From JAHEKD01 sp965215945 (lineage in GTDB: Bacteria; Pseudomonadota; Gammaproteobacteria; Arenicellales; JAHEKD01), in assembly GCA_965215945.1 (NCBI GenBank), contig CBDCFC010000031.1:1-64000 (forward strand): a DNA stretch of 64,000 nucleotides. The letters run 5' to 3'. Both the position numbers and the translations under genes were made by a program. The notes beneath the pieces were generated by a model that was not told where the DNA came from, made no database searches, and worked only from the letters and a program-made list of their open reading frames with translations. Every line of letters begins with the position of its first letter. Position 1 is the first letter of the stretch. Below are positions 45,719-55,227 of this stretch, piece by piece.

Positions 45719-45723
45719 TTTTA

Positions 45724-45768
45724 TGGTGGCTATGGCTAGATTCGAACTAGCGACCCCATCATTATGAG
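45724..45768 (-). repeat. tRNA-Met 3' fragment, attachment site 1
   Basis: On the minus strand: CTCATAATGATGGGGTCG, then a T-arm with GTTCGAATC, then CCATAGCCACCA. CTCATAA is a methionine (CAU) anticodon loop. The D arm and 5' acceptor strand are missing, so it is not a functional gene but the 3' duplicate left by integration. Confidence 0.85.
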
Positions 45769-45883
45769 AAAAGGATTTGTTTTTAAATTCTTTATTAATC
45801 AATGGTTTAAAAACATTAATTTTGGGCGTTTACTGCATTTAGCTCTATTAAAGTAATAGAATAAAACCCAATTTCTCCCCAGT
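45751..45883. repeat. Island end repeat, copy 1
   Basis: 133 bases that include the att core CGACCCCATCATTATGAG and continue through TTTTGGGCGTTTACTGCATT then TAGCTCTATT and ATAGAATAAAACCCAATTT. A second copy at 53252-53384 matches at most positions. The rest of the 327-base gap to the TetR gene holds only its promoter. Confidence 0.8.
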
Positions 45884-45940
45884 GCCTAACCACAGATTTT
45901 AGGTCTAATACACAACAATTATTTTCTCTATCCACTTCTC

Positions 45941-45985
45941 TTGATTCAAATTTTTAGTTGCTCTATAATGCGAATAATCATTCGC
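45941..45985 (+). promoter_or_regulatory. Promoter and putative TetR operator
   Basis: TTGATT (45941), 17-base spacer, TATAAT (45964). Directly after the -10 is GCGAATAATCATTCGC (45970-45985), an inverted repeat with perfect 6-base arms, placed where a bound repressor would block initiation. A weaker TTCGCTT/AAGCGAA pair follows. Confidence 0.7.
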
Positions 45986-46045
45986 TTAATAAACAATTTC
46001 GATTCTTAATAACAAAGCGAAAATTGTCTAAACGCAGGAAGTAAT

Positions 46046-46639
46046 ATGGTTAGAACAGTCAATAAGGCACGTCGCGCAAAAAAGAAAAAAGAAATTCTTG
46101 ATGCGGCAATACAATGTTTTGCTGAAAAAGGTTTTCACAGCACATCAATGCAGGATGTTTGCCGAGCGGCAGGAATGAGCCCGGGATCACTGTATCGCTA
46201 TTTTGCTTCCAAGGACGACATCATCATTGCAATTGTCGAAGAAGAACGCCGTGAAGGTGATGAATTTACAAATTACATTTCGGGTAACGATGATCTAATT
46301 GGTAGTTTGAGTGACATTATTGATCACGTTATTCAGCGAAGCAAAGACCCTAGCTATGCACAATTATCTGTGGAAATCTATGCTGAACTGATTCGTAACG
46401 ACAAAGCAATGAAGATTGCTGTAGAAGGATATACGAAATCAACTAGTGCCCTAACAAAAGCCTTAATCAATGCCATTGACAATGGCCAAATAAACAGCGA
46501 TTGGAACCCCGAAGCTCTGGCCGAAGTTTTGATCGCATTGATCGATGCATTGGAAACGCGTCCAGCTTTCACTAAAAAGGTGTCTGACAAAGCAATTCAT
46601 GAAACCGTGGTCAAACTTATCAACTCGGTAAGATCATAG
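46046..46639 (+). CDS. TetR-family regulator
   Basis: 197 residues. HTH: KKKEILDAAIQCFAEKGFHS TSMQDVCRAAGMSPGSLYRYF. The C-terminal ligand domain is AcrR-like. It is the first gene of the efflux operon and is preceded by a promoter/operator that it probably controls itself, so the operon is expected to be induced by a pump substrate. Confidence 0.92.
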   Translation: MVRTVNKARRAKKKKEILDAAIQCFAEKGFHSTSMQDVCRAAGMSPGSLYRYFASKDDIIIAIVEEERREGDEFTNYISGNDDLIGSLSDIIDHVIQRSKDPSYAQLSVEIYAELIRNDKAMKIAVEGYTKSTSALTKALINAIDNGQINSDWNPEALAEVLIALIDALETRPAFTKKVSDKAIHETVVKLINSVRS

Positions 46640-46647
46640 CAGCCGCC

Positions 46648-47496
46648 ATGAATGCTAAAGCACTTAATATAACGAGCATTTTCCTCTATCGACCCTGGAA
46701 AATCAGCCTGACCTGGGTAGGCGTATTAATTGAAAATATCTTGCTGGCCATTGTGCCGTTATTTATTGGTTTTAGTATAGACGGCTTGTTAGAAAATGAT
46801 TTTACAAACTTATGGTATCTGATCACTGTGTTCTCTGCCTTAATTGTTGTTTCTGTTTTACGACGTATTTATGACACACGCGTTTACGGTCAGCTGCGTG
46901 TCGATTTAGGGCTGCAAGTTGACTCACGTCATCAACATCAAAGTGTTTCAATTCGTACTGCCCGGCTGGATATGTCAGCAGAATTGATTGAATTTCTTGA
47001 GGAAAGTTTACCGCAGATCATCACTGCGGCGGTTCAGATTATTATTGCCCTAGTGATACTGTATAGCTTTGACATGTCTCTTGCAGTTGCTGCGCTAGGC
47101 GCAACACTCATCATGATGATTATTTACAGCTTTTTTCATAAGGGTTTTTATCTGCTCAACCAGCAAATCAACTTACAAACTGAAAAACAGGTGTCCATTT
47201 TGGGGGGCGGAGGAAAACTGCTTGATCACCTGAACTATTTACGGCGTGCCGCAATAAAACTCTCTGATCGCGAGGCGTATTTATATGGGCTTATCTTTAT
47301 CTGCCTGCTTTCATTCCTGGTGTTTAACTTATGGAAAAGTACCAGTTTAGAGGGTGTAACGGCCGGGATGCTTTTTTCCATTGTGACTTATAGCTGGGAA
47401 TATATCGAGGCGATATTGATTATGCCGATTACCCTGCAGCAATGGTCGAGGCTGTCAGAGATCCAAAAGCGTATTAATAGTGAAGCATTTTGTTAA
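46648..47496 (+). CDS. ABC transporter six-helix membrane domain without ATPase
   Basis: 282 residues. Hydrophobic helices around VGVLIENILLAIVPLFIGFS, LITVFSALIVVSVLRRIY, IITAAVQIIIALVILY and YGLIFICLLSFLVFNLW fit a type IV exporter membrane domain (MsbA fold). No Walker A, signature or Walker B is present and the protein ends after the last helix. The next gene starts 3 bases after its stop and is not an ATPase. It may be a non-transporting relative that works with the RND pump, or it may borrow an ATPase. Confidence 0.8.
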   Translation: MNAKALNITSIFLYRPWKISLTWVGVLIENILLAIVPLFIGFSIDGLLENDFTNLWYLITVFSALIVVSVLRRIYDTRVYGQLRVDLGLQVDSRHQHQSVSIRTARLDMSAELIEFLEESLPQIITAAVQIIIALVILYSFDMSLAVAALGATLIMMIIYSFFHKGFYLLNQQINLQTEKQVSILGGGGKLLDHLNYLRRAAIKLSDREAYLYGLIFICLLSFLVFNLWKSTSLEGVTAGMLFSIVTYSWEYIEAILIMPITLQQWSRLSEIQKRINSEAFC

Positions 47497-47499
47497 GCC

Positions 47500-48885
47500 A
47501 TGAAGGTATTTATTCGAATCATTGCATTGTTATGTGTGTTTTCCCTTGGTGCGTGTAGCCAATCCCAAACTTTTGCACCAAAGGCCAAACAAAGTGAGCT
47601 CGTTCTTCAGGGTCAATCCTTTGAAACCATTAGCGCTCCAAAATACATTGGCATTTTAGAAAATTCTGGGCTCGAGCAATATTTAAGGCAAGTGTTGGAA
47701 AATAATCATGATCTTAAATCGCTCGCAGCAACGATTCAGACTTATAAACTAAGAGAAAAAATTATTGATGCCCGGCCTCTCCCGGAGGCTGATATTGGGC
47801 TAACCGGGCAACGGGATAAGAATATTGAAACCATAAACACGCAAGACTCAACCAATATTTCCCTGAACATCAGTTGGGCAGTTGATATATGGGGAAAGCT
47901 CGCCGATGAAAGTAAAGCGGCCCGTCTTGAAACACAGCAGCAAACACTGCTATATCAGCATGCCCGCATGGCATTACTGGCGCAAGCGGTTCAAACCTGG
48001 CTTTCATTATGGAGTTACCAAAACCAACTAAACATCCTGGAACAACGAATAACGATTGCACAAAACAGTACTGAAACCATAGAGAATTATTATCAAAATG
48101 GACAGGCAAGTTATTCACAACTGACTCAAAGACGTACAACCGCCGATTTGTTGCAGCAAGAACAAACACAAATTGAAGCACTAATGCGAATCCAGCTGCA
48201 TAAATTGAACATCCTGCGCGGCGAGCTACCGAATCACCCCATGGAGTTATCACAGTCATCCATTATCCCTGTTGTAGCCATGCTCCCGAATCAAATATCA
48301 GCACTGACGTTATTGGAACGTCCGGATATTCAAGCGGCATTTAAGCAAATCGAAATTTTGGATGCGCAGACCACTGCTGCCAATAAAGCACTTCTACCAC
48401 AGCTAACAATTAGTGCAAATCTGGGTAAATCAGGCAAATCGTTTTCCCGAGTATTTACTGGTGATCTTTTATGGCAACTGGTGGGTGGATTAACACAGCC
48501 ATTATTTAATGGCGGGCAACTAAAAAATGAAGCCAAGAGAATTTCCAAACAATCGGAGATTGCATTTTATAGATATGAACAGACCATTCTCAAAGCAATG
48601 GAAGAAGTTGAAAACGGACTAGCCAATGAATCTGCAATGTTAGAGCAGATGAGTTTGACCGAGCAACGCCTTGATGAAATGAAAAAACAACTGGTCTCTG
48701 TACAACAAATGTACCAGGCTGGCGCGATTGGTGTATTGCCATATTTCGACGTACAAGAGCAACTATTAGCAGTACGCAAAGAATGGATTGAAATACAAAC
48801 CAGCTACTTAAGCAATCGTGTCTTACTGGCTCTGGCCCTGGGTCAATCACACAGCAGTCAATCTTTAGCAGGAAATGGAGACTAA
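47500..48885 (+). CDS. TolC-like outer membrane efflux lipoprotein
   Basis: 461 residues. Signal peptide with lipobox FSLGAC. The two OEP repeats show the usual pattern: SLNISWAVDIWGKLADESKA AR in the first, LTQPLFNGGQLKNEAKR and YFDVQEQLLAVRKEWIEIQT in the second. It forms the outer-membrane channel of a tripartite pump, NodT-type. Overlaps or abuts the adaptor gene downstream. Confidence 0.93.
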   Translation: MKVFIRIIALLCVFSLGACSQSQTFAPKAKQSELVLQGQSFETISAPKYIGILENSGLEQYLRQVLENNHDLKSLAATIQTYKLREKIIDARPLPEADIGLTGQRDKNIETINTQDSTNISLNISWAVDIWGKLADESKAARLETQQQTLLYQHARMALLAQAVQTWLSLWSYQNQLNILEQRITIAQNSTETIENYYQNGQASYSQLTQRRTTADLLQQEQTQIEALMRIQLHKLNILRGELPNHPMELSQSSIIPVVAMLPNQISALTLLERPDIQAAFKQIEILDAQTTAANKALLPQLTISANLGKSGKSFSRVFTGDLLWQLVGGLTQPLFNGGQLKNEAKRISKQSEIAFYRYEQTILKAMEEVENGLANESAMLEQMSLTEQRLDEMKKQLVSVQQMYQAGAIGVLPYFDVQEQLLAVRKEWIEIQTSYLSNRVLLALALGQSHSSQSLAGNGD

Positions 48886-48886
48886 T

Positions 48887-50014
48887 ATGTCACGAGTATT
48901 TTGGATTATTTGTTCAATCGGTCTGCTGATATTAGTTTTCTTTGCTCTTGGCTGGATGGAAGATACGATAGATATTGTTGAAAAAGAACAAGAAGATTAC
49001 CGGCCTAAAATATCGGTTGTTGCGGTGCAAATTACAGCCCATGCTGGAACCATACGCACTCTGGCAGAAGTAAAGCCGCGTTGGTCAGCGACATTAAAGG
49101 CTCACGTTGATGGCGAAGTGATTGAGGTGTCTGAAAAGGCAATGGCCGGCGAACAGATAGAAAAAAATGATGTGCTTGTGCGTATAGAGGACAGTGCTTA
49201 CAAGGCGAATCTAGCCGAAGCCAGACGTAGTCTGGCCGAAGCGAATCTGGTGCTGCTACAGGAGCAAAGCAAAACCGAACAGGCGCTCTTGGACTGGGAA
49301 CGTTCAGGTTTAAAAACAAAACCATCAGTGATCGCATTGAACAAACCACAACTGGATATTGCCGAAAAGACAGTGGCCTCAGCCCAAGCCAACATCATCG
49401 CGGCTGAAAAACGCAGTATTTACACTACGGTGACAGCGCCGTTTTCCGGCATTGTAACCGAGCGTTTTATCAGCATCGGTCAGACAGTCAATATTGGGGA
49501 TCAATTACTGAGCGTATTAAATCAGAGCAAGTTAGACATTACAGTTTCACTTAACTCAAACCAATGGAAAAACCTGGCCGAAAGTTGGTCGCAACTGAAA
49601 GCCGATGTTAAAAATGCCGAGGAACAAGTTGTTGCTATAGCAAAAATCAAACGTGGCGGCGGTTTTTTGGACCCGCAGTCGCGGCAGCATAAGTTGTTTC
49701 TGGAGATTGAAAATAATGAAACAAATCAAGCATTGGCAGGAGAATTCGTAAACATTGAGCTGCCCGGCAGGTCAGTTACAAACACAATACTGATCCCGGC
49801 CAGTGTTTTCACCCGTGAGGGTACAGTCTGGTTTGTTGATGCCACAAACCGCTTACGTTATTTCGACAGTAAAATTGTTTTTTATCAGGGTGATAATCTT
49901 ATTGTAACAGTGCCTGAAGACTTTGATAATAACGAGGTTCAGGTCGTTTTATCACCGCTTGCCTCATTTGTTGCGGGCAAAGAAATTATACCCGTCTTTA
50001 CTGAGTCTAACTAA
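48887..50014 (+). CDS. RND efflux periplasmic adaptor (membrane fusion protein)
   Basis: 375 residues from the ATG at 48887, chosen because GGAG lies 6 bases before it. One N-terminal helix (VFWIICSIGLLILVFFALGW), then the lipoyl half ATLKAHVDGEVIEVSEKAMAG, a coiled hairpin rich in Ala/Glu (LAEARRSLAEANLVLLQEQS), the second lipoyl half TVTAPFSGIVTERFISIGQT, and beta-barrel domains. It links the inner-membrane pump to the TolC-like channel. Confidence 0.93.
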   Translation: MSRVFWIICSIGLLILVFFALGWMEDTIDIVEKEQEDYRPKISVVAVQITAHAGTIRTLAEVKPRWSATLKAHVDGEVIEVSEKAMAGEQIEKNDVLVRIEDSAYKANLAEARRSLAEANLVLLQEQSKTEQALLDWERSGLKTKPSVIALNKPQLDIAEKTVASAQANIIAAEKRSIYTTVTAPFSGIVTERFISIGQTVNIGDQLLSVLNQSKLDITVSLNSNQWKNLAESWSQLKADVKNAEEQVVAIAKIKRGGGFLDPQSRQHKLFLEIENNETNQALAGEFVNIELPGRSVTNTILIPASVFTREGTVWFVDATNRLRYFDSKIVFYQGDNLIVTVPEDFDNNEVQVVLSPLASFVAGKEIIPVFTESN

Positions 50015-50015
50015 G

Positions 50016-53000
50016 ATGCAAGCCTTAACGAACTGGTTTATCCGCAATCCTGTTGCAGCCAATTTGATTATGCTGCTTATTCTGGTGTCAGGATATCTGA
50101 GTATTAATAGTATACGGATTGAAGGATTCCCAAAACAAGCTGCTGACACGATAGTGGTCGATACGACGTTTATAGGGGGCATACACCGAGCAGATAGACG
50201 AGCAAATCACCCAGAAAATAGAAAATGCCCTGGAAGGGCTAAATGGTGTTAAAACCATTAAATCATTTTCCTTCAGCGATGGCTCACAAGTCCGAGTGGA
50301 AAAAACCACGGATACCAATTTGCAACGTTTACTGGATGATGTGCGTTTGCGTATTGATGGTATTTCGACGTTGCCACGTGATGCGGAGCGACCCACGATT
50401 TCACGCAATGACTTTGATTTCCCGGCCCTGTATATCATGGTTGGATGGCCAAACGGATGAGCGTACTTTGCAACGTCTTGCAAAATCAGTAAAAGACAAA
50501 TTGCTGGAACAGCCTGAAATATCCAAGCTTAATTTGCTGGGCATAAAAAAAACCGGAAATACGTATTGGTACTGACCCCGATCTATTAGAAAAATTCGGT
50601 CTGACCATTGAGGATGTCAGCCAGGCGATCAGACAATCATCATTATTATCCATTTCAGGTATGTTAAAGACTAAAGGCGCACATATTTCGCTGCGTGCAG
50701 ACAGTCAGGCATATTACAAAACTGATTTTGCCAACATACCTGTTATTGAAAACAATGATGGCACACACATTCTGCTAGGTGATATTGCGACCATTGAGGA
50801 TCAATACGAAGACAACGATGTCATTGTCCGTTTTAATGGTCAAACTGCTATCGGCATGGAGCTGTTAATCGGGCGTAAAGAAAACTTGCTGGTGATTGCA
50901 GATGTGGTAAAAAAAGTGATTGCCCAGATCAGCCCACAACTACCGCCTGAGGTATCAATATCAACCTTTGGTGATTCAAGTTCGTATATCTCTGAGCGGT
51001 TAAACCTGCTTCAGAAGAATGCGATTCAAGGTTTGTTGTTGGTAATCTTTTTGCTGGCCTTGTTTTTAAACACCAAACTTGCGCTATGGGTGGGAATGGG
51101 CATACCCATTTCAATCGCCGGTGCGCTAGCTGTGATGGGAACAAAGTGGATTGATTACTCACTTAACGATATCACTACATTCGGATTTATTATCGCCTTA
51201 GGAATATTAGTTGACGATGCTGTGGTGGTTGGTGAAAGTGTGTTTAGTGAACGTAAACGACACAAGGATCCCCTCGTCGGCACAGCGAAAGGTGTACATA
51301 AGGTCGCCACTGCAACTATTTTCGGTGTGCTAACAACTGTTGCTGCCTTTTTACCCATGATGCTGATCAAGGAAGGTTTTGGCAGAGTGCTGGTTTCATT
51401 TTCCGGTGTGGTGATATTGACACTATTGTTCTCTTTGTTTGAAAGTAAATTTATTCTACCTGCCCATCTTGCTTATGTTGATATTGACACTAAACCTTCA
51501 CGGTTTAGCCCTGGGCGCTTTTGGAAAATCTGTCAGACTTTCGCGCAGAACACACTTCACCGCTTTCGAGATAAAATTTATGCACCCAGCCTTATGTGGG
51601 CGATAAATCATCGCTATGCGGTGTTAATCACTTTTATTTCGGTGGCCATGTTAGGCATGGGATTAATTGCAAACGGTAAAATCAAATCCGTCTTCTTACC
51701 GGAAGTACCGGGGCAGATGATCACCATAACCATGGAAATGGATCCTCGCGCACCTTATCAAATGACCATTGATAACATGGCTAAAATTGAACAGGTAGGC
51801 GAACAAATTAACGCTTACTACGTCAATCAAGGCATTACCGATTCACCGCCCATCAGTCATGTGCTAAAGGTTATTACAGGTGCTTATCAAGGTGAAATTT
51901 ACGCCGAGTTATTGCCTTCTGCCGATCGACCAGATACTGACACCACCGAAATTTTATATTGGTGGCGGGAAACTCTAGGCACACTGGAAGGCACAATAAA
52001 CCTAAATTTTTCAGCCTGGGATACTGGCACCGGTGGCGGGATTGAGTTGTATTTATTTAGCTCAGATGAGGCAACACTTAAACAGGCAAGCGAAGAACTG
52101 ATTACCCGGCTCAGTAACATTCAAGGTGTCCATAACTTAAGAGACAGCCTTAAAGGAGGACAACCGGAAATTCGACTTGAACTTAAGCCCGAGGCCCATC
52201 ACCTCGGCTTTACGGCACAGGATTTAGCGTTCGAGATCGGCAGCCGTTTTTCTGGCAATGAAATTCAGCGTGTTCAACGTCAGGGGGAAGAAGTAAAAGT
52301 ATTTGTAAATAATGATAAGTCCGATAGTCGTACACTGGACGATCTAGTCCAAACCCGGATAAGAAGCCGCAATGGCGAATGGTTCCCATTGCTTGCCATT
52401 GCTGATTTAAAATCGAGTTACGCCAATGCGTACATTGAGCGACGCAATGGAAAGCGCGTCAACACCATCCAGGCACAGGTTGATAAAACTGTCGTTTCCA
52501 AAGACGAGATAGGACAGAATCTTCATGAAGTCCTGATACCTGAACTGAATAAAAAATTCCCATCTATTGAAATAAAGGCCGGCGGTGACCTCGAACAGGC
52601 TGAGACACTAAAAGGCGGTTTAAAACGGGCATTGATTATTATCAGTATTCTGATCTATGTGCTAATGGCAATACCGCTGAAATCTTATGCCCAACCTTTT
52701 ATTATTATGTCTGTGGTGCCTTTTGGTTTTATTGGTGCCGCAGCGGGTCATTACATCATGGACGTCCCTTTAAGCCTGCTGTCTTTTTTCGGCATGTTGG
52801 CGCTGACCGGTATCGTCGTCAACGATTCACTAGTATTAATAACACGCTTTAATCAAGAAAGAAAAGACGGTCATGACCTTACCACTGCGCTAAAAAATAC
52901 CGGGGTTGGACGATTTCAGGCTATTTTTCTAACGACTGTAACGACAGTCGCCGGGCTAATGCCTTTAATCTCAGAAACATCTGAACAAGCTCAGTACCTT

Positions 53001-53117
53001 ATACCCGCTGCGATTTCTCTTGCCTACGGGGAAATCTTTGCTACGCTTATTACACTAATTCTCATCCCTGTACTAATAGCCATCGCTGAAGATATTCGGC
53101 GTTTATTAACGAATTAA
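50016..53117 (+). CDS. RND-family efflux pump (three frame breaks)
   Basis: AcrB-type proton-driven pump. It begins MQALTNWFIRNPVAANLIML one base after the adaptor stop. Three single surplus bases split it: near 50178 (G-run; frame restored as GAYTEQIDEQ), near 50449 (VGWQTDERTLQRL) and near 50550 (A-run; GIKKPEIRIGTDPDLL). After joining it is about 1033 residues. The proton-relay Asp pair is in FGFIIALGILVDDAVVVGES, and the second half has LTGIVVNDSLVLITRFNQER. All three breaks lie within 400 bases and in or next to homopolymers, so they are probably sequence errors. Confidence 0.9.
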
Positions 53118-53251
53118 CAATTAAATAATCTGGAAATATAAGGTAGTTGCCTAGCTATATCTTTGTATTGATTAACGCAAAAATTGAAGTTAACTCAAAT
53201 GTCCATAAAGGACGAAACTACGAAATTCGATTTTCATGGAGACATTGATAC
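53118..53251. other. Non-coding end of island 1
   Basis: 134 bases between the RND stop and the att core at 53252. No gene or strong terminator is seen. The left flank of the core here does not continue into the tRNA T arm, unlike sites 1 and 3. Confidence 0.5.
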
Positions 53252-53384
53252 CGACCCCATCATTATGAGAAAAGGAATTGCTTTTAAATTCTTTATATTT
53301 CAGTAACTTATAAACGTTAATTTTGGGCGTTTACTGCATTTAGCTCTATTTAAACAATAGAATAAAACCCAATTTTAACCCAGT
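53252..53384. repeat. Island end repeat, copy 2 (attachment site 2)
   Basis: Starts with CGACCCCATCATTATGAG AA and matches copy 1 at 45751 over 133 bases, including the run TTTTGGGCGTTTACTGCATT. The tRNA T-arm portion is absent to the left. It marks a junction between two islands of the same integration type. The bases to 53457 show no gene. Confidence 0.8.
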
Positions 53385-53457
53385 CATCTTTTTATCATGA
53401 TATCCATGTCCATGATAGTTGCACCAAACTCATCGCCACAAACTGGCATTGCAAGCA

Positions 53458-55227
53458 TTAGATACTTTGTTTCTTAACAACCAAATTCGCTAGGTCACGG
53501 ACGGTTTCAAGTTCATCGAAACCCTCTCTCATCTCTGTCAGTGTGACACTAGGATATTTAGCCTGCATTCTTTTCAATAATGTATTGCGCATATCGTCAA
53601 TGTTGTCTGTCTTGATCAAATCTTCAAGCTTATCTTCAGCGGAAATTTGGGTGTTCTTTCCAGAGTACTCAGATAGTACTTCTTTAAGGGTCGGATAGAT
53701 CCCTTGAAATGAAATCCGACTAACATCGTGCTCCGATCTGGCGCTTGTTTCAGGCAAGTAATCAAACTCGCCCCGAACATTGATTCTACTCTTTTGTCCT
53801 GTCTGTTCTTGGAATAGCGATGGATCAAGACCTTCTTGCTTAAACACGTTCGGACTCTGAAGGGCTTGAGTTGTCAGATTGGTAAAAGCTTTGTTGATAG
53901 ATCGCTGAGTTACACCAATGCGTTCGGCTAGATCTTCAATATTCAGTTGCTTTTTGGCGGAGGTGAGGCTATCAGCCACCGCAAGCTCAACCCAACTAAG
54001 TGCTTTTTCTTCTCTAGCAGGACTAGCAATTTGAACCTCGTGATTCAATGGTAAAGGAATTGACGTCCAGGTGGTCCAGGCACTGTCTGCTAGAATGCGA
54101 TCAGACACCGCATCAAACAAACAACCTTCTGGAATCAACTCGCTCCGTCGTGCAGCAGCACGTATCAAAGTGTCCGCACCAACACGAAACAGTGGTGGCA
54201 TGGTTATCTCTTCATCAACTGGCTCGCCTAACCAAGGCTCTGCTAGGTGCTTCAATGCCACTAGATCTGGTGACCCTGGTATTAGTTTCTGTAAATTTCT
54301 AATGACTGTTTTTGGCAAGCGATCATTGTATTTGATTTCTGGGCGTTGATGACGCCTGAGTAGCATCAGATAAGCTCCTAACAATCCCAATAGTGGATTG
54401 CGAAATTTTGAAGTAAGGAAGTAATTAACCAAACTTTTACCGACATCTTCCACGTTGTTTTGTAGAGCTGTCATTCCTATATCGACTTGATCAGCAATTT
54501 CAGCAAATTTATCTTTGGTATAAGGGTCTCGATTTTTCCGTGTTGATATATCCCCATTGTCAACAGTAAGCACACGTATATCTTCATAAAGGGGTCTGCC
54601 TAGATACATCAAAAAAATTTGTGTTTGAAAGCCTTGAAGCAATGGTAGTCGTGTTTGCCGGGGATGTTCACTATAATCTTCCAGAATAACATCCCCCGAT
54701 GACATTCTGGCACTAAAACCGACATAACCATGGGTATGATCAAGATTGATATTTGCTTCATCGAAATCAGTAAGAACTCGACCATCCAGCGCTCGCAGCA
54801 ACAAATCCGAAGTTTTTTTTGTTGACGTGACTTTGCTTTGTTCCGGTGCCCGCATAAAAAGCATTAAGGAAGAATCTAAATCCCCATTAAAAACAATATC
54901 ATCTGATGTGTAGTTCTGGCTGATCTCCCAAGAACTGTATGAATAGTATTCGTGTGTGGTTTCCGCACCTGGAAGTGGAATTGCCGAGTATCTAGCAGGC
55001 AAATCTGGAGTGACAGTACATGCCTCTGTTAAGCGCAAGATAGTGTCTTTAAACTCTCCGTTACGTTCGGCACGCAGAGTATACAAACCGCGAGGTAATT
55101 TGAGTTCTAAAGAATTATTTTTGGTACGGACATAAGTGTTACCTTTACCGTCGAATACACTGAGTTCCACTCCAAACTCATCAGTGTTAACATTAAGTTC
55201 TATCTGTTTATTAGTCGAAATGGACAT
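53458..55227 (-). CDS. Unknown protein, third gene of the caspase operon
   Basis: 589 residues from the ATG at 55227, chosen because AGGA lies 8 bases before it; the frame is open 48 bases further into the caspase gene. I do not recognise the family. Residues 1-75 look like a small beta sandwich (VELSVFDGKG, LELKLPRGLYTLRAERNG). A middle part has a helical stretch NYFLTSKFRNPLLGLLGAYL MLLRR. The C-terminal third contains a possible winged or HTH segment (IEDLAERIGVTQRSINKAFT). No signal peptide or enzyme motif was found. It overlaps the caspase stop by 17 bases, so the two are coupled. It could be the target, adaptor or scaffold of the protease. Confidence 0.65.
   Translation of the reverse strand: MSISTNKQIELNVNTDEFGVELSVFDGKGNTYVRTKNNSLELKLPRGLYTLRAERNGEFKDTILRLTEACTVTPDLPARYSAIPLPGAETTHEYYSYSSWEISQNYTSDDIVFNGDLDSSLMLFMRAPEQSKVTSTKKTSDLLLRALDGRVLTDFDEANINLDHTHGYVGFSARMSSGDVILEDYSEHPRQTRLPLLQGFQTQIFLMYLGRPLYEDIRVLTVDNGDISTRKNRDPYTKDKFAEIADQVDIGMTALQNNVEDVGKSLVNYFLTSKFRNPLLGLLGAYLMLLRRHQRPEIKYNDRLPKTVIRNLQKLIPGSPDLVALKHLAEPWLGEPVDEEITMPPLFRVGADTLIRAAARRSELIPEGCLFDAVSDRILADSAWTTWTSIPLPLNHEVQIASPAREEKALSWVELAVADSLTSAKKQLNIEDLAERIGVTQRSINKAFTNLTTQALQSPNVFKQEGLDPSLFQEQTGQKSRINVRGEFDYLPETSARSEHDVSRISFQGIYPTLKEVLSEYSGKNTQISAEDKLEDLIKTDNIDDMRNTLLKRMQAKYPSVTLTEMREGFDELETVRDLANLVVKKQSI

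Noticed and set aside
45724..45768. Functional tRNA-Met gene
   Set aside because: Only the anticodon loop to CCA is present; the D arm and the 5' acceptor strand are replaced by unrelated sequence. The same applies at 62261.
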